DNA of 64,000 nt from Pseudomonadales bacterium (GTDB taxonomy: Bacteria > Pseudomonadota > Gammaproteobacteria > Pseudomonadales > Azotimanducaceae), in contig JALZVT010000079.1 of assembly GCA_023300545.1 (NCBI GenBank), positions 1 through 64,000 of the forward strand. The letters run 5' to 3'. Numbering within the stretch: the stretch's first letter is position 1; every line of letters starts with the position of its first letter. The position numbers and the translations under genes were made by a program. Shown in pieces: positions 33,833 to 43,014 of the stretch. Under the pieces are notes generated by a model, which searched no databases, was not told the origin of the DNA, and saw only the letters and a list, made by a program, of their open reading frames with translations.

Positions 33833-35548
33833 GCAATGCACAACAAGCGTAAGAAGACTCAAGATCGACAAGACCTTCCAGAACATTACGGGGTGTCGCT
33901 CTAGTAGCGGTGGTTTTTCTTTCTTGAGATAGTCTGCGCTGGGTTTGTTGAATTCATACACAAACTCCGAAATCTCAGAGTAGCGCTTAAGCGGATCTAT
34001 CTGAGTGGCTTTTTGTAGTGCGTAATCTATCCAACCAGGAACGTCACTGCCGTGCTTGCTTAGTGTCTGGTAGGTTAATCGAGCCTGATCACGCGAATTT
34101 CGCGTTCTCGAGATGGTGTTTCCATAAGGCAGGTCGCCAGATAGCATTTTGTAAGTTATGGCTCCGAGCGAGAAAATATCTGCTTGGTTATTGCCCGAAT
34201 ACCCCAGATAGTATTCCGGGGCGGTGAACTGGGCGGTTCCCATTACGCCGTGATTACGTTCTGCCTGTTCTGAAATGCCGGCAACCTTGGTAGCCCCAAA
34301 GTCTATGATTTTCACTGTACCTGAGGCGTCAATCATGATGTTTTTGGGGCGCAGGTCTTGGTGCACCATCTCTCGTCGATGAAACGCCTGTAACCCTTTA
34401 GCGATCTGCACCAGAATATCCCGGACGGTGGGTATGTCGGGTTTGGGGTTATCGATCATCCATTGCTCAAGGGTTTGTCCTTCGATGTACTCCAACACGA
34501 GATATAGATAGTTGCGTTTGCGTTTTGGTTCAACAGCCTTTAGTACATTTGGGTTGTCGATTCTTCTCGCAATCCACTCCTCCATCAAGAGCGACTCCAG
34601 ATACTCAGGGTTGTTGCGCATCTCGGCTGACGGTGCTTTTAGTATTACCTGTTCGTTGCTATCGATATCTCGCGCGAGGAATACATGACTGCGACTGCTG
34701 ATATAGATATCACGAATAATTTCGAAACCATCAAAGCGCATACGCGCCGTTAATGGCGGCGGTAGAGCCGTTGAATCGACTTGGGCTCGCAGTTCGGAGA
34801 GGTGGCGGGGAGGTAGTCGATCGATTCGCACAATCTGTAAGGTGAGGTTGTCGGTGCTGCCATTTTCTAGTGCTGCGAGTACAAGATTTTTGGCAACGAG
34901 GTTGAGATCTTCGTTGTTACTCTTCGCTGTGTTTATCGCACGAGTCAGGTCCGCTGAATCAAGAAACTCATAGACGCCATCGGTAGCGAGTACAAAGGTA
35001 TCGCCTTGGCTAACGGCGCTCAGTTGATAGTCGAGTTCCAACCGGTCGTGAAACCCCAGTGCCCGTGTTAAATAACTGGTGTCCGCAGAGACCGTTTTCC
35101 GGTGATCAGTGGTTAACTGTTCCAAGGTCTGGCCGGCACATTTGTAAACTCGGGTATCTCCGCTATGGAACAGATGGGCCGAGTTGGACTTTAAGACCAG
35201 TGCACTAAACGTGCAGACGTAGCCCCAGTCACGATTGAAGCGATGTTCACTGCGCTGGGTTTGGGCGTAGAGCCAGGAGTTTATTGCTTCCAGCACTCGT
35301 TGTGCTGAGGTTTTTACCGACCAGGAGTCGGGAGTGCTGTAGTAGTCTTGAATGAAACTGGCGATAGCGGATTCGCTAGCGATCTGGCTGACATTGCTGC
35401 TGCTGATTCCATCTGCCAGTGCGATGGTGATGCCTTTGGTTGTTAACTGGGATCCTGTAGGCACAAAGGCACCATGGAAATCCTGGTTCACCGGCTTTCT
35501 CCCCGCATGGGTGTACTGGCCAATGGTTACTTCGAGCATTTGGTTCAT
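33818..35548 (-). CDS. PP2C phosphatase/Ser-Thr kinase fusion, membrane anchored
   Basis: 576 residues. The N-terminal PP2C-like phosphatase (about 1-240) has NQDFHG, LADGISSSNVSQIA, HSGDTRVYK and LATDGVYEF. The kinase (about 265-540) has the catalytic loop HQDLRPKNIMID and metal motif KIIDFGATKV, plus a C-terminal membrane helix (MFWKVLSILSLLTLVV). The same fusion sits next to nitrate/nitrite assimilation genes in other gammaproteobacteria, for example beside nirB and nasA in Pseudomonas. Here it follows an FNT channel by 64 bases, so it probably tunes nitrite or related anion uptake by phosphorylation. Confidence 0.9.
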   Translation of the reverse strand: MNQMLEVTIGQYTHAGRKPVNQDFHGAFVPTGSQLTTKGITIALADGISSSNVSQIASESAIASFIQDYYSTPDSWSVKTSAQRVLEAINSWLYAQTQRSEHRFNRDWGYVCTFSALVLKSNSAHLFHSGDTRVYKCAGQTLEQLTTDHRKTVSADTSYLTRALGFHDRLELDYQLSAVSQGDTFVLATDGVYEFLDSADLTRAINTAKSNNEDLNLVAKNLVLAALENGSTDNLTLQIVRIDRLPPRHLSELRAQVDSTALPPPLTARMRFDGFEIIRDIYISSRSHVFLARDIDSNEQVILKAPSAEMRNNPEYLESLLMEEWIARRIDNPNVLKAVEPKRKRNYLYLVLEYIEGQTLEQWMIDNPKPDIPTVRDILVQIAKGLQAFHRREMVHQDLRPKNIMIDASGTVKIIDFGATKVAGISEQAERNHGVMGTAQFTAPEYYLGYSGNNQADIFSLGAITYKMLSGDLPYGNTISRTRNSRDQARLTYQTLSKHGSDVPGWIDYALQKATQIDPLKRYSEISEFVYEFNKPSADYLKKEKPPLLERHPVMFWKVLSILSLLTLVVHCSQQH

Positions 35549-35612
35549 TGTTGCTGATCTGAAGATCGAATGGGAGGCTGCCAATGCGCCTCCCTTCCAA
35601 AAGAGCGCGTCA

Positions 35613-36446
35613 CTAGGCGGTTTGGGTCGTTCCTACTTTTAGCTTCCGTTCTGGATTGGTTCTGACGTGAGTCCAATAGAGCGGTAGACCAACCAGCATT
35701 AAGCCGCCAAAGAGGTTACCTAATACGGTTGGGATTTCGTTCCAAACGAAGTAATCGAGTATGGTGAATTCGCCACCCATGATCATGGAAAACGGAAACA
35801 GGAACATGTTAACAATGGAATGCTCAAAGCCCATGAAAAAGAACAGCATGACTGGCATCCACATGGCCAACATCTTTGATGACGCTGAGGTGGAAATCAT
35901 TGCACCCACCACGCCCATAGAAACCATCCAGTTACAGAGCATGCCGCGGATAAAAATCGTGAACCACCCGGAAGTACCGTGCGCTTGGTAGCCCAGTGTT
36001 CTTGACTCTCCAATCGTGCTGACCTTTGCGGCTAAAGCGCCACCGTCGGTGTTATAGCCGTAGGTCAAGATGAACGATGCAAAAAATGCAACGGTAAGCG
36101 CTCCAGCAAAATTTCCGAGAAACACTAGACCCCAATTTCGCAGCATTTGATCTATTGTGCAGCCCGCGCGTTTATCAATAACCGCGAGTGGCACCAGAGT
36201 GAACACACCGGTCAGCAGGTCGAACTTCATCAAGTAAAGCATGATGAAGCCAATAGGAAATAGTAATGCGCCAATCAGCGGATTGCCGGTGGCGACAATG
36301 ACGCTAATTGCAAAAAATGCGGCCAAGCCAAGAATGGCGCCAGCCATAAACGCCCTGACCAGGGTGTCCTTAGTAGACATGAAAATCTTTTGTTCGCCTG
36401 CGTCCACCATTTTTGCGGCGAACTCACTGGGTTCTAAGTACGACAT
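35613..36446 (-). CDS. Formate/nitrite transporter family (FNT) channel
   Basis: 277 residues from MSYLEPSEFAAKM with AGAGG upstream. Six-helix FNT fold; motifs FDLLTGVFTLVPL and GNFAGALTVAF, and CNWMVSMGVVGAMIS followed by GFEHSIVNMFLFP with the central His. FNT pores pass small anions such as nitrite or formate. The neighbouring kinase-phosphatase and cyanase favour a nitrogen anion. It is the first gene of the operon under the sigma-54 promoter at 36483-36498. Confidence 0.9.
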   Translation of the reverse strand: MSYLEPSEFAAKMVDAGEQKIFMSTKDTLVRAFMAGAILGLAAFFAISVIVATGNPLIGALLFPIGFIMLYLMKFDLLTGVFTLVPLAVIDKRAGCTIDQMLRNWGLVFLGNFAGALTVAFFASFILTYGYNTDGGALAAKVSTIGESRTLGYQAHGTSGWFTIFIRGMLCNWMVSMGVVGAMISTSASSKMLAMWMPVMLFFFMGFEHSIVNMFLFPFSMIMGGEFTILDYFVWNEIPTVLGNLFGGLMLVGLPLYWTHVRTNPERKLKVGTTQTA

Positions 36447-36482
36447 CGATACCTCTGTGTGTTTGATTGTTAACACAGACTA

Positions 36483-36498
36483 AGCAGGATGCGTGCCA
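36483..36498 (-). promoter_or_regulatory. Sigma-54 (-24/-12) promoter for FNT-kinase operon
   Basis: On the minus strand TGGCACG-CATC-CTGCT: -24 box perfect, -12 box with one change (C for T before TGC), spacing exact. Predicted start is near 36471, 25 bases before the FNT ATG. Confidence 0.75.
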
Positions 36499-36712
36499 AC
36501 GCTCCAAGGGCACTGGGGCGACGGTTTGATCAGCTATGTGTGCGTGAACACCACAGCGTAGGCGTCCTTTGGTGCTAGTACGCACTGATCATGATCGCTG
36601 ACGCCAGTTATTGGTGCGCGACTGTCAGGCGGCAATGTTACTCATTAAGCGTTAGTCTTCGATCCCAGCTCAGCAGCCCTGTGCTGGTGCACTTACAGGG
36701 AGAAGGGAATAG

Positions 36713-37720
36713 ATGACACTGTTGGTTACTTTGGTTGTTGGCTTTTGTGTTGTAAGTTGCGTGGTGCTGTTTACGACCTACGCGTTTTTCCTGCATAACC
36801 TGAACCGATCCCCGCGGGCACTGATAACCGGTTTTCTGCTGTTGGCAGGCCTGGCATTTTTGCAATTGGGCCATCTGAGTTATCTGGATTCGGGTGCGGA
36901 CCCACTCGAAGCGCTGAGTTATCGGTTTTGGCTGTTCCTCACGCCATCCATGTTCTATCTCTTCAGTGGCTCGATTCTGTTCGACGACACTCGAGTGACG
37001 CCCTTGACCCTGCTTCACGTGGCGCCCGTGTTGCTGATCTTTCTCCCGCAGCAGGCAATCGCGATCTCCCTTCTGTTTTGCATAGGGACGGGTTACAGCC
37101 TCTGGTTAACCCAGTTGGTCTATAAGCTGCGGGGTGCCCGCAAGCGCTCAAGGTTTGAGCTGTTCTTTCTGTTTCTGTTCACCGTGATGGCCATTGGGGT
37201 GTTGATTCTGGGCTTCTCCCTGCCGTATATGCACGTTGGCACCTTCTATACCGTTTATGCATTGGGTATCGGTCTAGCGCTCATACTGGTGGTGGCGACC
37301 TTACTGAGCTTCCCTGCGCTATTGAGCGAACTGGCAGAGGTGGCGAAGCTCAGTTACGCCTCATCAACGTTGAACGAGATCAACATTCCGGAGACAAAAC
37401 AACAACTGGAGCGGTTGATGGGTGTAGAACGGTTGTTTCAAAACGAACAGCTGAGCCTTGCTACAACGGCTGAAGCGCTGCAGATCAGCACTCATCAACT
37501 GTCTGAACTGATTAACACGCAATTCAGTGTGAGTTTCTCGCGCTACGTGCGCGAGTACCGGATTAAGGCGGCACAGACGCTCTTAAAGGATGAACCTGAT
37601 GCGTCCATTTTGTCGATTTCCATGGAGGTGGGCTTTAAATCGCAGTCTAACTTTTACGCCGCCTTTAAGGAGATCACAGGGGAGTCTCCAGGCAGCTACC
37701 GCAAGGGTTCGGATTCATGA
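36713..37720 (+). CDS. AraC-family regulator with N-terminal membrane domain
   Basis: 335 residues. The first about 205 form seven membrane helices (starting LLVTLVVGFCVVSCVVLF). A short linker leads to an AraC-type double helix-turn-helix (SLATTAEALQISTHQLSELI, SRYVREYRIKAAQTLL, SMEVGFKSQSNFYAAFKEIT). It is a membrane-bound regulator, so the DNA site is contacted from the membrane. AGGGAGAAGGG precedes the ATG. Its targets may be the operon beginning at 37888, which follows after a long AT-rich gap with an inverted repeat. Confidence 0.85.
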   Translation: MTLLVTLVVGFCVVSCVVLFTTYAFFLHNLNRSPRALITGFLLLAGLAFLQLGHLSYLDSGADPLEALSYRFWLFLTPSMFYLFSGSILFDDTRVTPLTLLHVAPVLLIFLPQQAIAISLLFCIGTGYSLWLTQLVYKLRGARKRSRFELFFLFLFTVMAIGVLILGFSLPYMHVGTFYTVYALGIGLALILVVATLLSFPALLSELAEVAKLSYASSTLNEINIPETKQQLERLMGVERLFQNEQLSLATTAEALQISTHQLSELINTQFSVSFSRYVREYRIKAAQTLLKDEPDASILSISMEVGFKSQSNFYAAFKEITGESPGSYRKGSDS

Positions 37721-37747
37721 CTGATCATGCAGGATGTTTTTAAGTTG

Positions 37748-37791
37748 CTGATAAATAACAATATATAGTAATTTTGTTCAAAATTTATCAG
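37748..37791. repeat. Perfect 9-bp inverted repeat in AT-rich gap
   Basis: CTGATAAAT and ATTTATCAG are separated by 26 AT-rich bases, between the AraC-type gene and the downstream five-gene operon. It could be an operator for the regulator or the end of its transcript. Confidence 0.4.
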
Positions 37792-37887
37792 TTAGGAAGA
37801 TTGCCAAGTCAGCGCTCGCTTTAATTCGTCTCAGATCCACGGTGCACATTGGCTGCGTGGCAAAACACAACAAATCTGAGGTGATTC

Positions 37888-38919
37888 ATGAGCGATTTAG
37901 CGGCACAAAAACACATCCTTATCGGCGGCGGCAGCGGTTTTATCGGCAGTGCATTGGCTGGCGTTCTGCGGGCGAGAGGCGATCGAGTTACTCTGATCTC
38001 TCGCGAGGCAGGTGTCGGTCGAATAACCTGGGGCGAGGTAAAGGCCAAGGGTATTCCAGACTGCGACGCGGTGATAAACCTTGCCGGTAAACACATTCTT
38101 GATATGCGCAAACGCTGGACGACGGCCTATCGGGATGAGGTGATTCGATCTCGAATCGACACTACCCAAGCGTTGGTGGGCGCTATCAACAACAAGGCGG
38201 TTCCGCCGAGTGTATTCATCTCAACCGCCGGTAAATGCTTCTATGGGTCCCAGGCCTATCAGCGCCCTGAAGAATATTTTGACTTAGACGAGCGCTCGAA
38301 GCCTGTCGGCATCGACTTTCCTGCTGAACTGGTCAGTCGCTGGGAAGCTGCCGCTGACGGCATCGATCTCGACAAAGTGCGTCATGTAAAGCTGCGCCTG
38401 GGTATTGTCTTGGCTGGCAAATTGGCGAAGAACCAGGAGGGTGCGACAGTTGACGAACCCGCATCACGCGTAGGTTCGCGTGGCATCTTCCCAATGCTGC
38501 ACTCTGCGTTCAAGCATGGCCTTTGTGTGGGCATGGGTTCTGGCGTGCAGCCGTTCCCCTGGGTGCATCTCAACGATGTGATAGGCATTTTCTTGCGCGC
38601 GCTGGACCACACCGATATGCATGGGGTATTCAATGCTGTATCCCCAGGAATCGTCTCGAATCGGGCTTTCACTGGGCAGTTAGCCAGCAAGCTTGGACGG
38701 TCGATGCTTGGCTGCATTCCAGCCTGGTTAATCAAAAGCGTTGTGGGAGCCGAACGTTCAACCATTCTGTTGCTGGGTCAAAGGGTGCGACCCTATCGAA
38801 CACTAGAGCACGGCTATCAATTCCAATTTTCAGAGCTCTCGGCGTGCCTGGATAACCTGTTGGATGCCGAGCCTGCCCAGAACGCTGGACAGAATGTAGT
38901 GTGGAGTGTCCCGTCATGA
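37888..38919 (+). CDS. TIGR01777-type NAD(P)-binding epimerase family protein (SDR39U1/YfcH-like)
   Basis: 343 residues. N-terminal Rossmann motif LIGGGSGFIGSAL, then VINLAGKHILDMRKRWT, VFISTAGKCFYG and a C-terminal VSPGIVSNRAFTGQLA region. This matches the atypical SDR39U1/YfcH family, whose reaction is not established. Its stop overlaps the ATG of the methyltransferase, which in turn overlaps the DCC gene. So this is the first gene of a tight operon (epimerase, methyltransferase, DCC, nitroreductase, unknown). Confidence 0.82.
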   Translation: MSDLAAQKHILIGGGSGFIGSALAGVLRARGDRVTLISREAGVGRITWGEVKAKGIPDCDAVINLAGKHILDMRKRWTTAYRDEVIRSRIDTTQALVGAINNKAVPPSVFISTAGKCFYGSQAYQRPEEYFDLDERSKPVGIDFPAELVSRWEAAADGIDLDKVRHVKLRLGIVLAGKLAKNQEGATVDEPASRVGSRGIFPMLHSAFKHGLCVGMGSGVQPFPWVHLNDVIGIFLRALDHTDMHGVFNAVSPGIVSNRAFTGQLASKLGRSMLGCIPAWLIKSVVGAERSTILLLGQRVRPYRTLEHGYQFQFSELSACLDNLLDAEPAQNAGQNVVWSVPS

Positions 38920-39611
38920 GTGACTACGTATCAAGCGAAATTAAAACCTCCTCAGTAACGCAGCCGCCGTCTACTTGGCTGGGTCAGCTGTACTTTTCGA
39001 CGATGAGCCATCACCTATATGATCTGGGTCTCTACCGACTTGTATCACCGTTTATTTGGCGTTGCCCGACTCAACAGCTGATGGACAACTACGTCGAGAA
39101 CATTTCGCCCAATCATCTGGAGATTGGCGTTGGCAGCGGCTACTTTCTAACGCAGACATTGTGTGAGGATTTTCTGAGGCGACTGGTGCTGCTGGATTTG
39201 AATAGCCGCTGCTTGGAAAAATCAGTGAAGCGACTCCGTGAGTTTGCGCCCTGCAAGCTGCAGCAGAATATTCTGATGCCATTCGATCAAGCCCAGGTCA
39301 AGCATTCGTCAGTAGGGATGAACTATGTGCTGCATTGTATACCTGGCTCATTTAGAACCAACCAGCGGATCTTTGCCCACGTTCATTCGGTGTTAGAAGA
39401 CGGCGGGGTGTTCTTTGGTGCGACCCTCCTACCACATCCGGTGCGAGACAACTTTGTATCCTGGCTATTTATGAAGCTGCTGAACGCCGTTGGCATTTTT
39501 CGTAACGCAGAGCATTGCCTGGCGGATTTACAGCACACCCTGGAATCGACCTTTAGAGACGTTGAGCTGTCGGTTGTTGGCTCTGCGGCGATTTTTCGGG
39601 CGGTCAAATGA
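38916..39611 (+). CDS. Class I SAM-dependent methyltransferase
   Basis: 231 residues from MSDYVSSEIKT. Motif I NHLEIGVGSGYFLTQTL (about 70-86), acidic end of strand 2 in LLDLNSRCLEKS, and a strand-4 region SSVGMNYVLHCIPG. The long N-terminal segment (LYFSTMSHHLYDLGLYRLV) is like small-molecule methyltransferases. The substrate is unknown. It is coupled by ATGA at both ends within its operon. Confidence 0.82.
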   Translation: MSDYVSSEIKTSSVTQPPSTWLGQLYFSTMSHHLYDLGLYRLVSPFIWRCPTQQLMDNYVENISPNHLEIGVGSGYFLTQTLCEDFLRRLVLLDLNSRCLEKSVKRLREFAPCKLQQNILMPFDQAQVKHSSVGMNYVLHCIPGSFRTNQRIFAHVHSVLEDGGVFFGATLLPHPVRDNFVSWLFMKLLNAVGIFRNAEHCLADLQHTLESTFRDVELSVVGSAAIFRAVK

Positions 39612-40039
39612 TCGCACGAACGGAAGTCGAAGAGATGAGTGGCACTACTCGAATCGTTTATGACAAACAATGTCCGGCCTGCAGTGCTTATTGCGAGTTG
39701 GCAAAGGCCAATGCGCCGCACGCTGAGATTGAATTGATCGACGCTCGTGCTGCGTCTGATCTGATGGTTGAGATTACGCGTCGTGGCATGGACATTGATG
39801 AGGGCATGGTGGTTGCGATTGACGGACAGCTGTACTTCGGCGCTGATGGAATACACCGGTTAGCAACAGCAGCAGACACAACCAATCTTTTCAATCGATT
39901 CAGCCGGCTGCTGTTCGGGAATAGATTCATGGCGAATCTACTGTATCCGTGGCTAAAGTCAGCAAGGAATGTATTGTTGAAGCTTAAGGGCGTCCGCAAA
40001 ATCAACAATCTCAAGCGGCCCGGTAGTGATAGATTCTAG
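39608..40039 (+). CDS. DCC-family thiol-disulfide oxidoreductase-like protein (DUF393)
   Basis: 143 residues. The family motif VYDKQCPACSAYCELAK has the CxxC near residue 20, followed by IDARAASDLM and GMVVAIDGQLYFGADGIHRL. DUF393 proteins are thioredoxin-like and small, with undefined partners. An internal ATG (MSGTTRIVYD) is an alternative start, but the upstream ATG overlaps the previous stop. It is in the epimerase operon. Confidence 0.82.
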   Translation: MIARTEVEEMSGTTRIVYDKQCPACSAYCELAKANAPHAEIELIDARAASDLMVEITRRGMDIDEGMVVAIDGQLYFGADGIHRLATAADTTNLFNRFSRLLFGNRFMANLLYPWLKSARNVLLKLKGVRKINNLKRPGSDRF

Positions 40040-40080
40040 CTCGATAGCTACTCAACAACTGACTAAAAAGGAAGAACCAA

Positions 40081-40728
40081 ATGTCTGCAACCGGCAGCGT
40101 GACCGCTGAGAGTCTCGGTATCGATCTGGCCAGTGTGGATGAGGTGCTTGGTACGGCGCGTTCAGTGCGGCGTAAGTTGGATTTTGACCGGCCGATTCCG
40201 CAGGATGTGCTGTACGACTGTATCAATCTGGCCACCCAGGCGCCCATTGGCCTCGGTGGTGAAAACTGGCGATTTCTGGTTATTGATGACCCTGCACAGA
40301 AGTTGGCTATCGCAACGATTTATCGCGCGGTGCTTGAGGATCTGCAGCAGCAGCGGGGTTTAACCCTCAAACCCACCCAGCACGCGTTGGCTGATCGACT
40401 GCATGAGATGCCGGCAATGGTGCTGGTGTGTGTCGGTGGCAAACCAGAACCCGAGTTGGCGGGGCAGGTGGCGTTTTACGGATCAATTCTGCCTGCGGCC
40501 TGGTCATTGATGTTGGCCTTGCGGGCACGGGGGATCGGCTGCACATGGACCTCGTTGTTGTCCTCACAACAAGAAGCGGTTGCAAAGGTCTTGCAGATTC
40601 CCGAAGGCGTGACACAAACGGTTATGCTACCCATTGGCTACTGCAAAGGTGCCAAGCTACGCAAGGCAGCACGATTACCGGCCCAGCAGGTAACGTTTTG
40701 GAATCGATGGGGCGGGAGCTCGGAGTAA
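40081..40728 (+). CDS. Nitroreductase family protein
   Basis: 215 residues. FMN-site features: ARSVRRKLDFDRPIP, NLATQAPIGLGGENWRFLVI and the C-terminal LPIGYCKGAKLRKA. It would use FMN and NAD(P)H to reduce nitro, quinone or similar groups in the cytoplasm. AAGGAAG precedes the ATG. It is fourth in the epimerase operon. Confidence 0.87.
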   Translation: MSATGSVTAESLGIDLASVDEVLGTARSVRRKLDFDRPIPQDVLYDCINLATQAPIGLGGENWRFLVIDDPAQKLAIATIYRAVLEDLQQQRGLTLKPTQHALADRLHEMPAMVLVCVGGKPEPELAGQVAFYGSILPAAWSLMLALRARGIGCTWTSLLSSQQEAVAKVLQIPEGVTQTVMLPIGYCKGAKLRKAARLPAQQVTFWNRWGGSSE

Positions 40729-40733
40729 TTAGT

Positions 40734-41789
40734 ATGGAATATCTGATAATCGCAGTTGCGGCAGTGGTTGCTGCCTGGTTGTTTCGTAACGTTCTTAAGG
40801 ACGTGTTTGACGTGCTGAAAATCTTCAGACGGTTTGGGGTTTATCTGTGGCGGCTGGTGACTCCGGGGCGGGTGGCCCAGTTGGGTACAAAGAACCGATC
40901 GGCCAGGGTGCAGCAGATCATTCAGACTGCGGCTGATAACGACGTACCCGGTTTCCAAAAGCTAGTGGATGAGGCAAACGCTGACGAGTTTGCTGAGTAT
41001 CTGCATGTTGGCGTTGGCGCGATAGCCGAAACCAATGCCGAGCAGCACCCGGCCAGTGTGCGAGCGCAGATACTGCTCGGTGCCTATCTGGTTAACACGG
41101 CCAACGAGGTGAGAGGCTCAGCGATAGCTGAGAAAACCAGCCGCGCTGATCTACAGGGCTTTTCTAACCTCAATGAAAAGGCGTTGTCATTACTCGGCGA
41201 TCTTCTGACAAAAGTAGAGTCTGATCCAGAGTTATCGAGTCTTCGCCTGGCTATTTATCAGTTGCAACTGTCGGCTCATCGCGGCGCCGGGGACAAGGTG
41301 GCGGCTTACACAACCCATGACGGCGCCCTGGCTCTAGGCGCTGAACGTCTTGACGTGCAGGTTGTTATGTTGAATCTGATCTCCCAGCGTTGGCTGGGCG
41401 CAGAAGGTGAAACCCTTAGCCTCGCGAATGAAATTCAAGCCATCAATGGTCACAACCCAGGAATATTACCGGCTGCGCATATAGAGCATTGGATGGACCT
41501 GGAAGGCAGTGCCTCAGAGGCCTATTTTGAACAACCGGCACTCGTTGCCCAGTTGGAAGCGGCCTATGAGCAACTGCCGCAACGAGTAGAACCTGACCAG
41601 TGGGTCGCACGTCACCAACAGGCCTTAGCGCTTAATGCCTTTGCGCTGTGTTTCTCTCTGGCAGAGCGAAAGGCGCTGGCCCGCAAGGTGTTCGCTCGCA
41701 TTGGTGATCAATACACGTCTTTTCCCTGGCGATACCTAGGTACCGAGCCACAGAAAATGTTTCTGAAAATTCACGACTCCAATCTATAA
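40734..41789 (+). CDS. Membrane-anchored helical-repeat protein, unknown
   Basis: 351 residues from MEYLIIAVAAVVAAW, with GGAG upstream. The frame continues upstream inside the nitroreductase gene, but that is not a plausible protein start. One N-terminal membrane helix (about 3-20) is followed by an all-helical domain with TPR-like pairs (FSNLNEKALSLLGDLLTKV, LRLAIYQLQLSAHRGAGD). No family recognised. The TAATG overlap with the next gene links it to the CoA-transferase. Confidence 0.6.
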   Translation: MEYLIIAVAAVVAAWLFRNVLKDVFDVLKIFRRFGVYLWRLVTPGRVAQLGTKNRSARVQQIIQTAADNDVPGFQKLVDEANADEFAEYLHVGVGAIAETNAEQHPASVRAQILLGAYLVNTANEVRGSAIAEKTSRADLQGFSNLNEKALSLLGDLLTKVESDPELSSLRLAIYQLQLSAHRGAGDKVAAYTTHDGALALGAERLDVQVVMLNLISQRWLGAEGETLSLANEIQAINGHNPGILPAAHIEHWMDLEGSASEAYFEQPALVAQLEAAYEQLPQRVEPDQWVARHQQALALNAFALCFSLAERKALARKVFARIGDQYTSFPWRYLGTEPQKMFLKIHDSNL

Positions 41790-43000
41790 TGCCGCGCAGG
41801 GGTCCACTTCAAGACCTTACAGTCATCGATTGTACGAGAGCTCTTGCTGGTCCCTTTGGTGCGGGGTTGCTAGCCGATCTTGGTGCCCGGGTAATCAAGG
41901 TGGAACCGCCCATGGGGGATGGTTACCGCAACACCCCGCCGTTTCTTCCGGACCATGCGGCGCCCTATGAAGAGCGCAGCGCAGGCACAGACTTTGGCGC
42001 GCCCTTTGCTGCGGTAAATCGCAACAAGCGCAGCGTCTGTCTCGATCTGAAAGACGATGCCCAAAAAGATATATTCCTACAGCTTTGCGATCAAGCCGAT
42101 GCTGTCGTGGAAAATATGCGGGCGGGCGTTATGGATCGCTTGGGGTTGAGCTACGAGGTCATCGCGGCGCGTAATTCGAAAATTGTTTATGCCTGTGTTC
42201 GAGGGTTTGGCGACCCGCGAACGGGCGAGAGTCCTTATGCCGATTGGCCGAGTCTTGATGCGGCTGCCCAGAGCTTTGGTGGCTTGGTGCACGCGAACGA
42301 TGGTCTGGTTACTCCAGCGATAGCAGACATGTTTCCCGGGACGCTGATGGCGCTTGGGGTGGTCTCAGCACTCCATCACGCGCAACGAACGGGCGAAGGA
42401 CAGTTTCTTGATGTGGCTATGTACGACGCGATGCTGGCGTTTCAAAAAAGTGCAGTGGCCCAATATGGTTTCACCGGCAAAGTGAACCCACCGGGTTTGC
42501 AGCGCGCTATGACGCTATATCCCTTTGATTTGTTCCCGGCCAAAGATGGGCGCATCTCACTCGCCGTAGCGCAACCGCGGCACTGGGATCTGCTGTGCGC
42601 GGCTATGGAGCGGGCTGACATGATGACGGACGAGCGCAGCGCCACCAATGCTGCGCGTTTGCAGAACGTAGATTGGGTTGAGACGCAAATCCGCGCCTGG
42701 ACCAGACAGCTCACCCGCGCTGAAATTCTTGCAAAGCTTGACGGCAATATTCCTGTGGGCCCGGTGCAAAATATGGCTGACATATTTGTTGATCCGCATG
42801 TGGCGGCGCGCCAAATGTTAGAAACCTGTTCGCCAGGTGGGGACAATCCTGACATCACGTTAGCGGCTAATCCGATCAAGTTCAGTGCAACGCCAACCAG
42901 TCTCTATCAGGTCCCGCCGACACTGGGTGAACACAATGCTGAGGTATTGGCTGAGTTTGGTATTGAGATGCCTGCCGAGCCAGACAACCTTCGCTCTTAA
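41789..43000 (+). CDS. CaiB/BaiF-family CoA-transferase
   Basis: 403 residues, typical for class III CoA-transferases. N-terminal DLTVIDCTRALAGPFGAGLL, ARVIKVEPPMGDGYRN, VNRNKRSVCLDLK, and the catalytic Asp in FLDVAMYDAMLAF. These enzymes move CoA between carboxylic acids. Residues 70-75 carry FGAPFAA, a variation on the usual loop. Start codon overlaps the preceding stop (TAATG). It is followed after 14 bases by an acyl-CoA dehydrogenase-like gene, suggesting activation and oxidation of an unknown acid. Confidence 0.9.
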   Translation: MPRRGPLQDLTVIDCTRALAGPFGAGLLADLGARVIKVEPPMGDGYRNTPPFLPDHAAPYEERSAGTDFGAPFAAVNRNKRSVCLDLKDDAQKDIFLQLCDQADAVVENMRAGVMDRLGLSYEVIAARNSKIVYACVRGFGDPRTGESPYADWPSLDAAAQSFGGLVHANDGLVTPAIADMFPGTLMALGVVSALHHAQRTGEGQFLDVAMYDAMLAFQKSAVAQYGFTGKVNPPGLQRAMTLYPFDLFPAKDGRISLAVAQPRHWDLLCAAMERADMMTDERSATNAARLQNVDWVETQIRAWTRQLTRAEILAKLDGNIPVGPVQNMADIFVDPHVAARQMLETCSPGGDNPDITLAANPIKFSATPTSLYQVPPTLGEHNAEVLAEFGIEMPAEPDNLRS

Positions 43001-43014
43001 GAACGGGAAAAACC

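Noticed and set aside
39307-39325. ATTGTATACC inside the methyltransferase gene as another GntR site
   Set aside because: Coding position, only one half-site matches and no promoter context.
40428-40733. Upstream extension of the helical-repeat protein into the nitroreductase gene
   Set aside because: The region codes for the nitroreductase C-terminus in another frame. The ATG at 40734 has its own GGAG and starts with a membrane helix.
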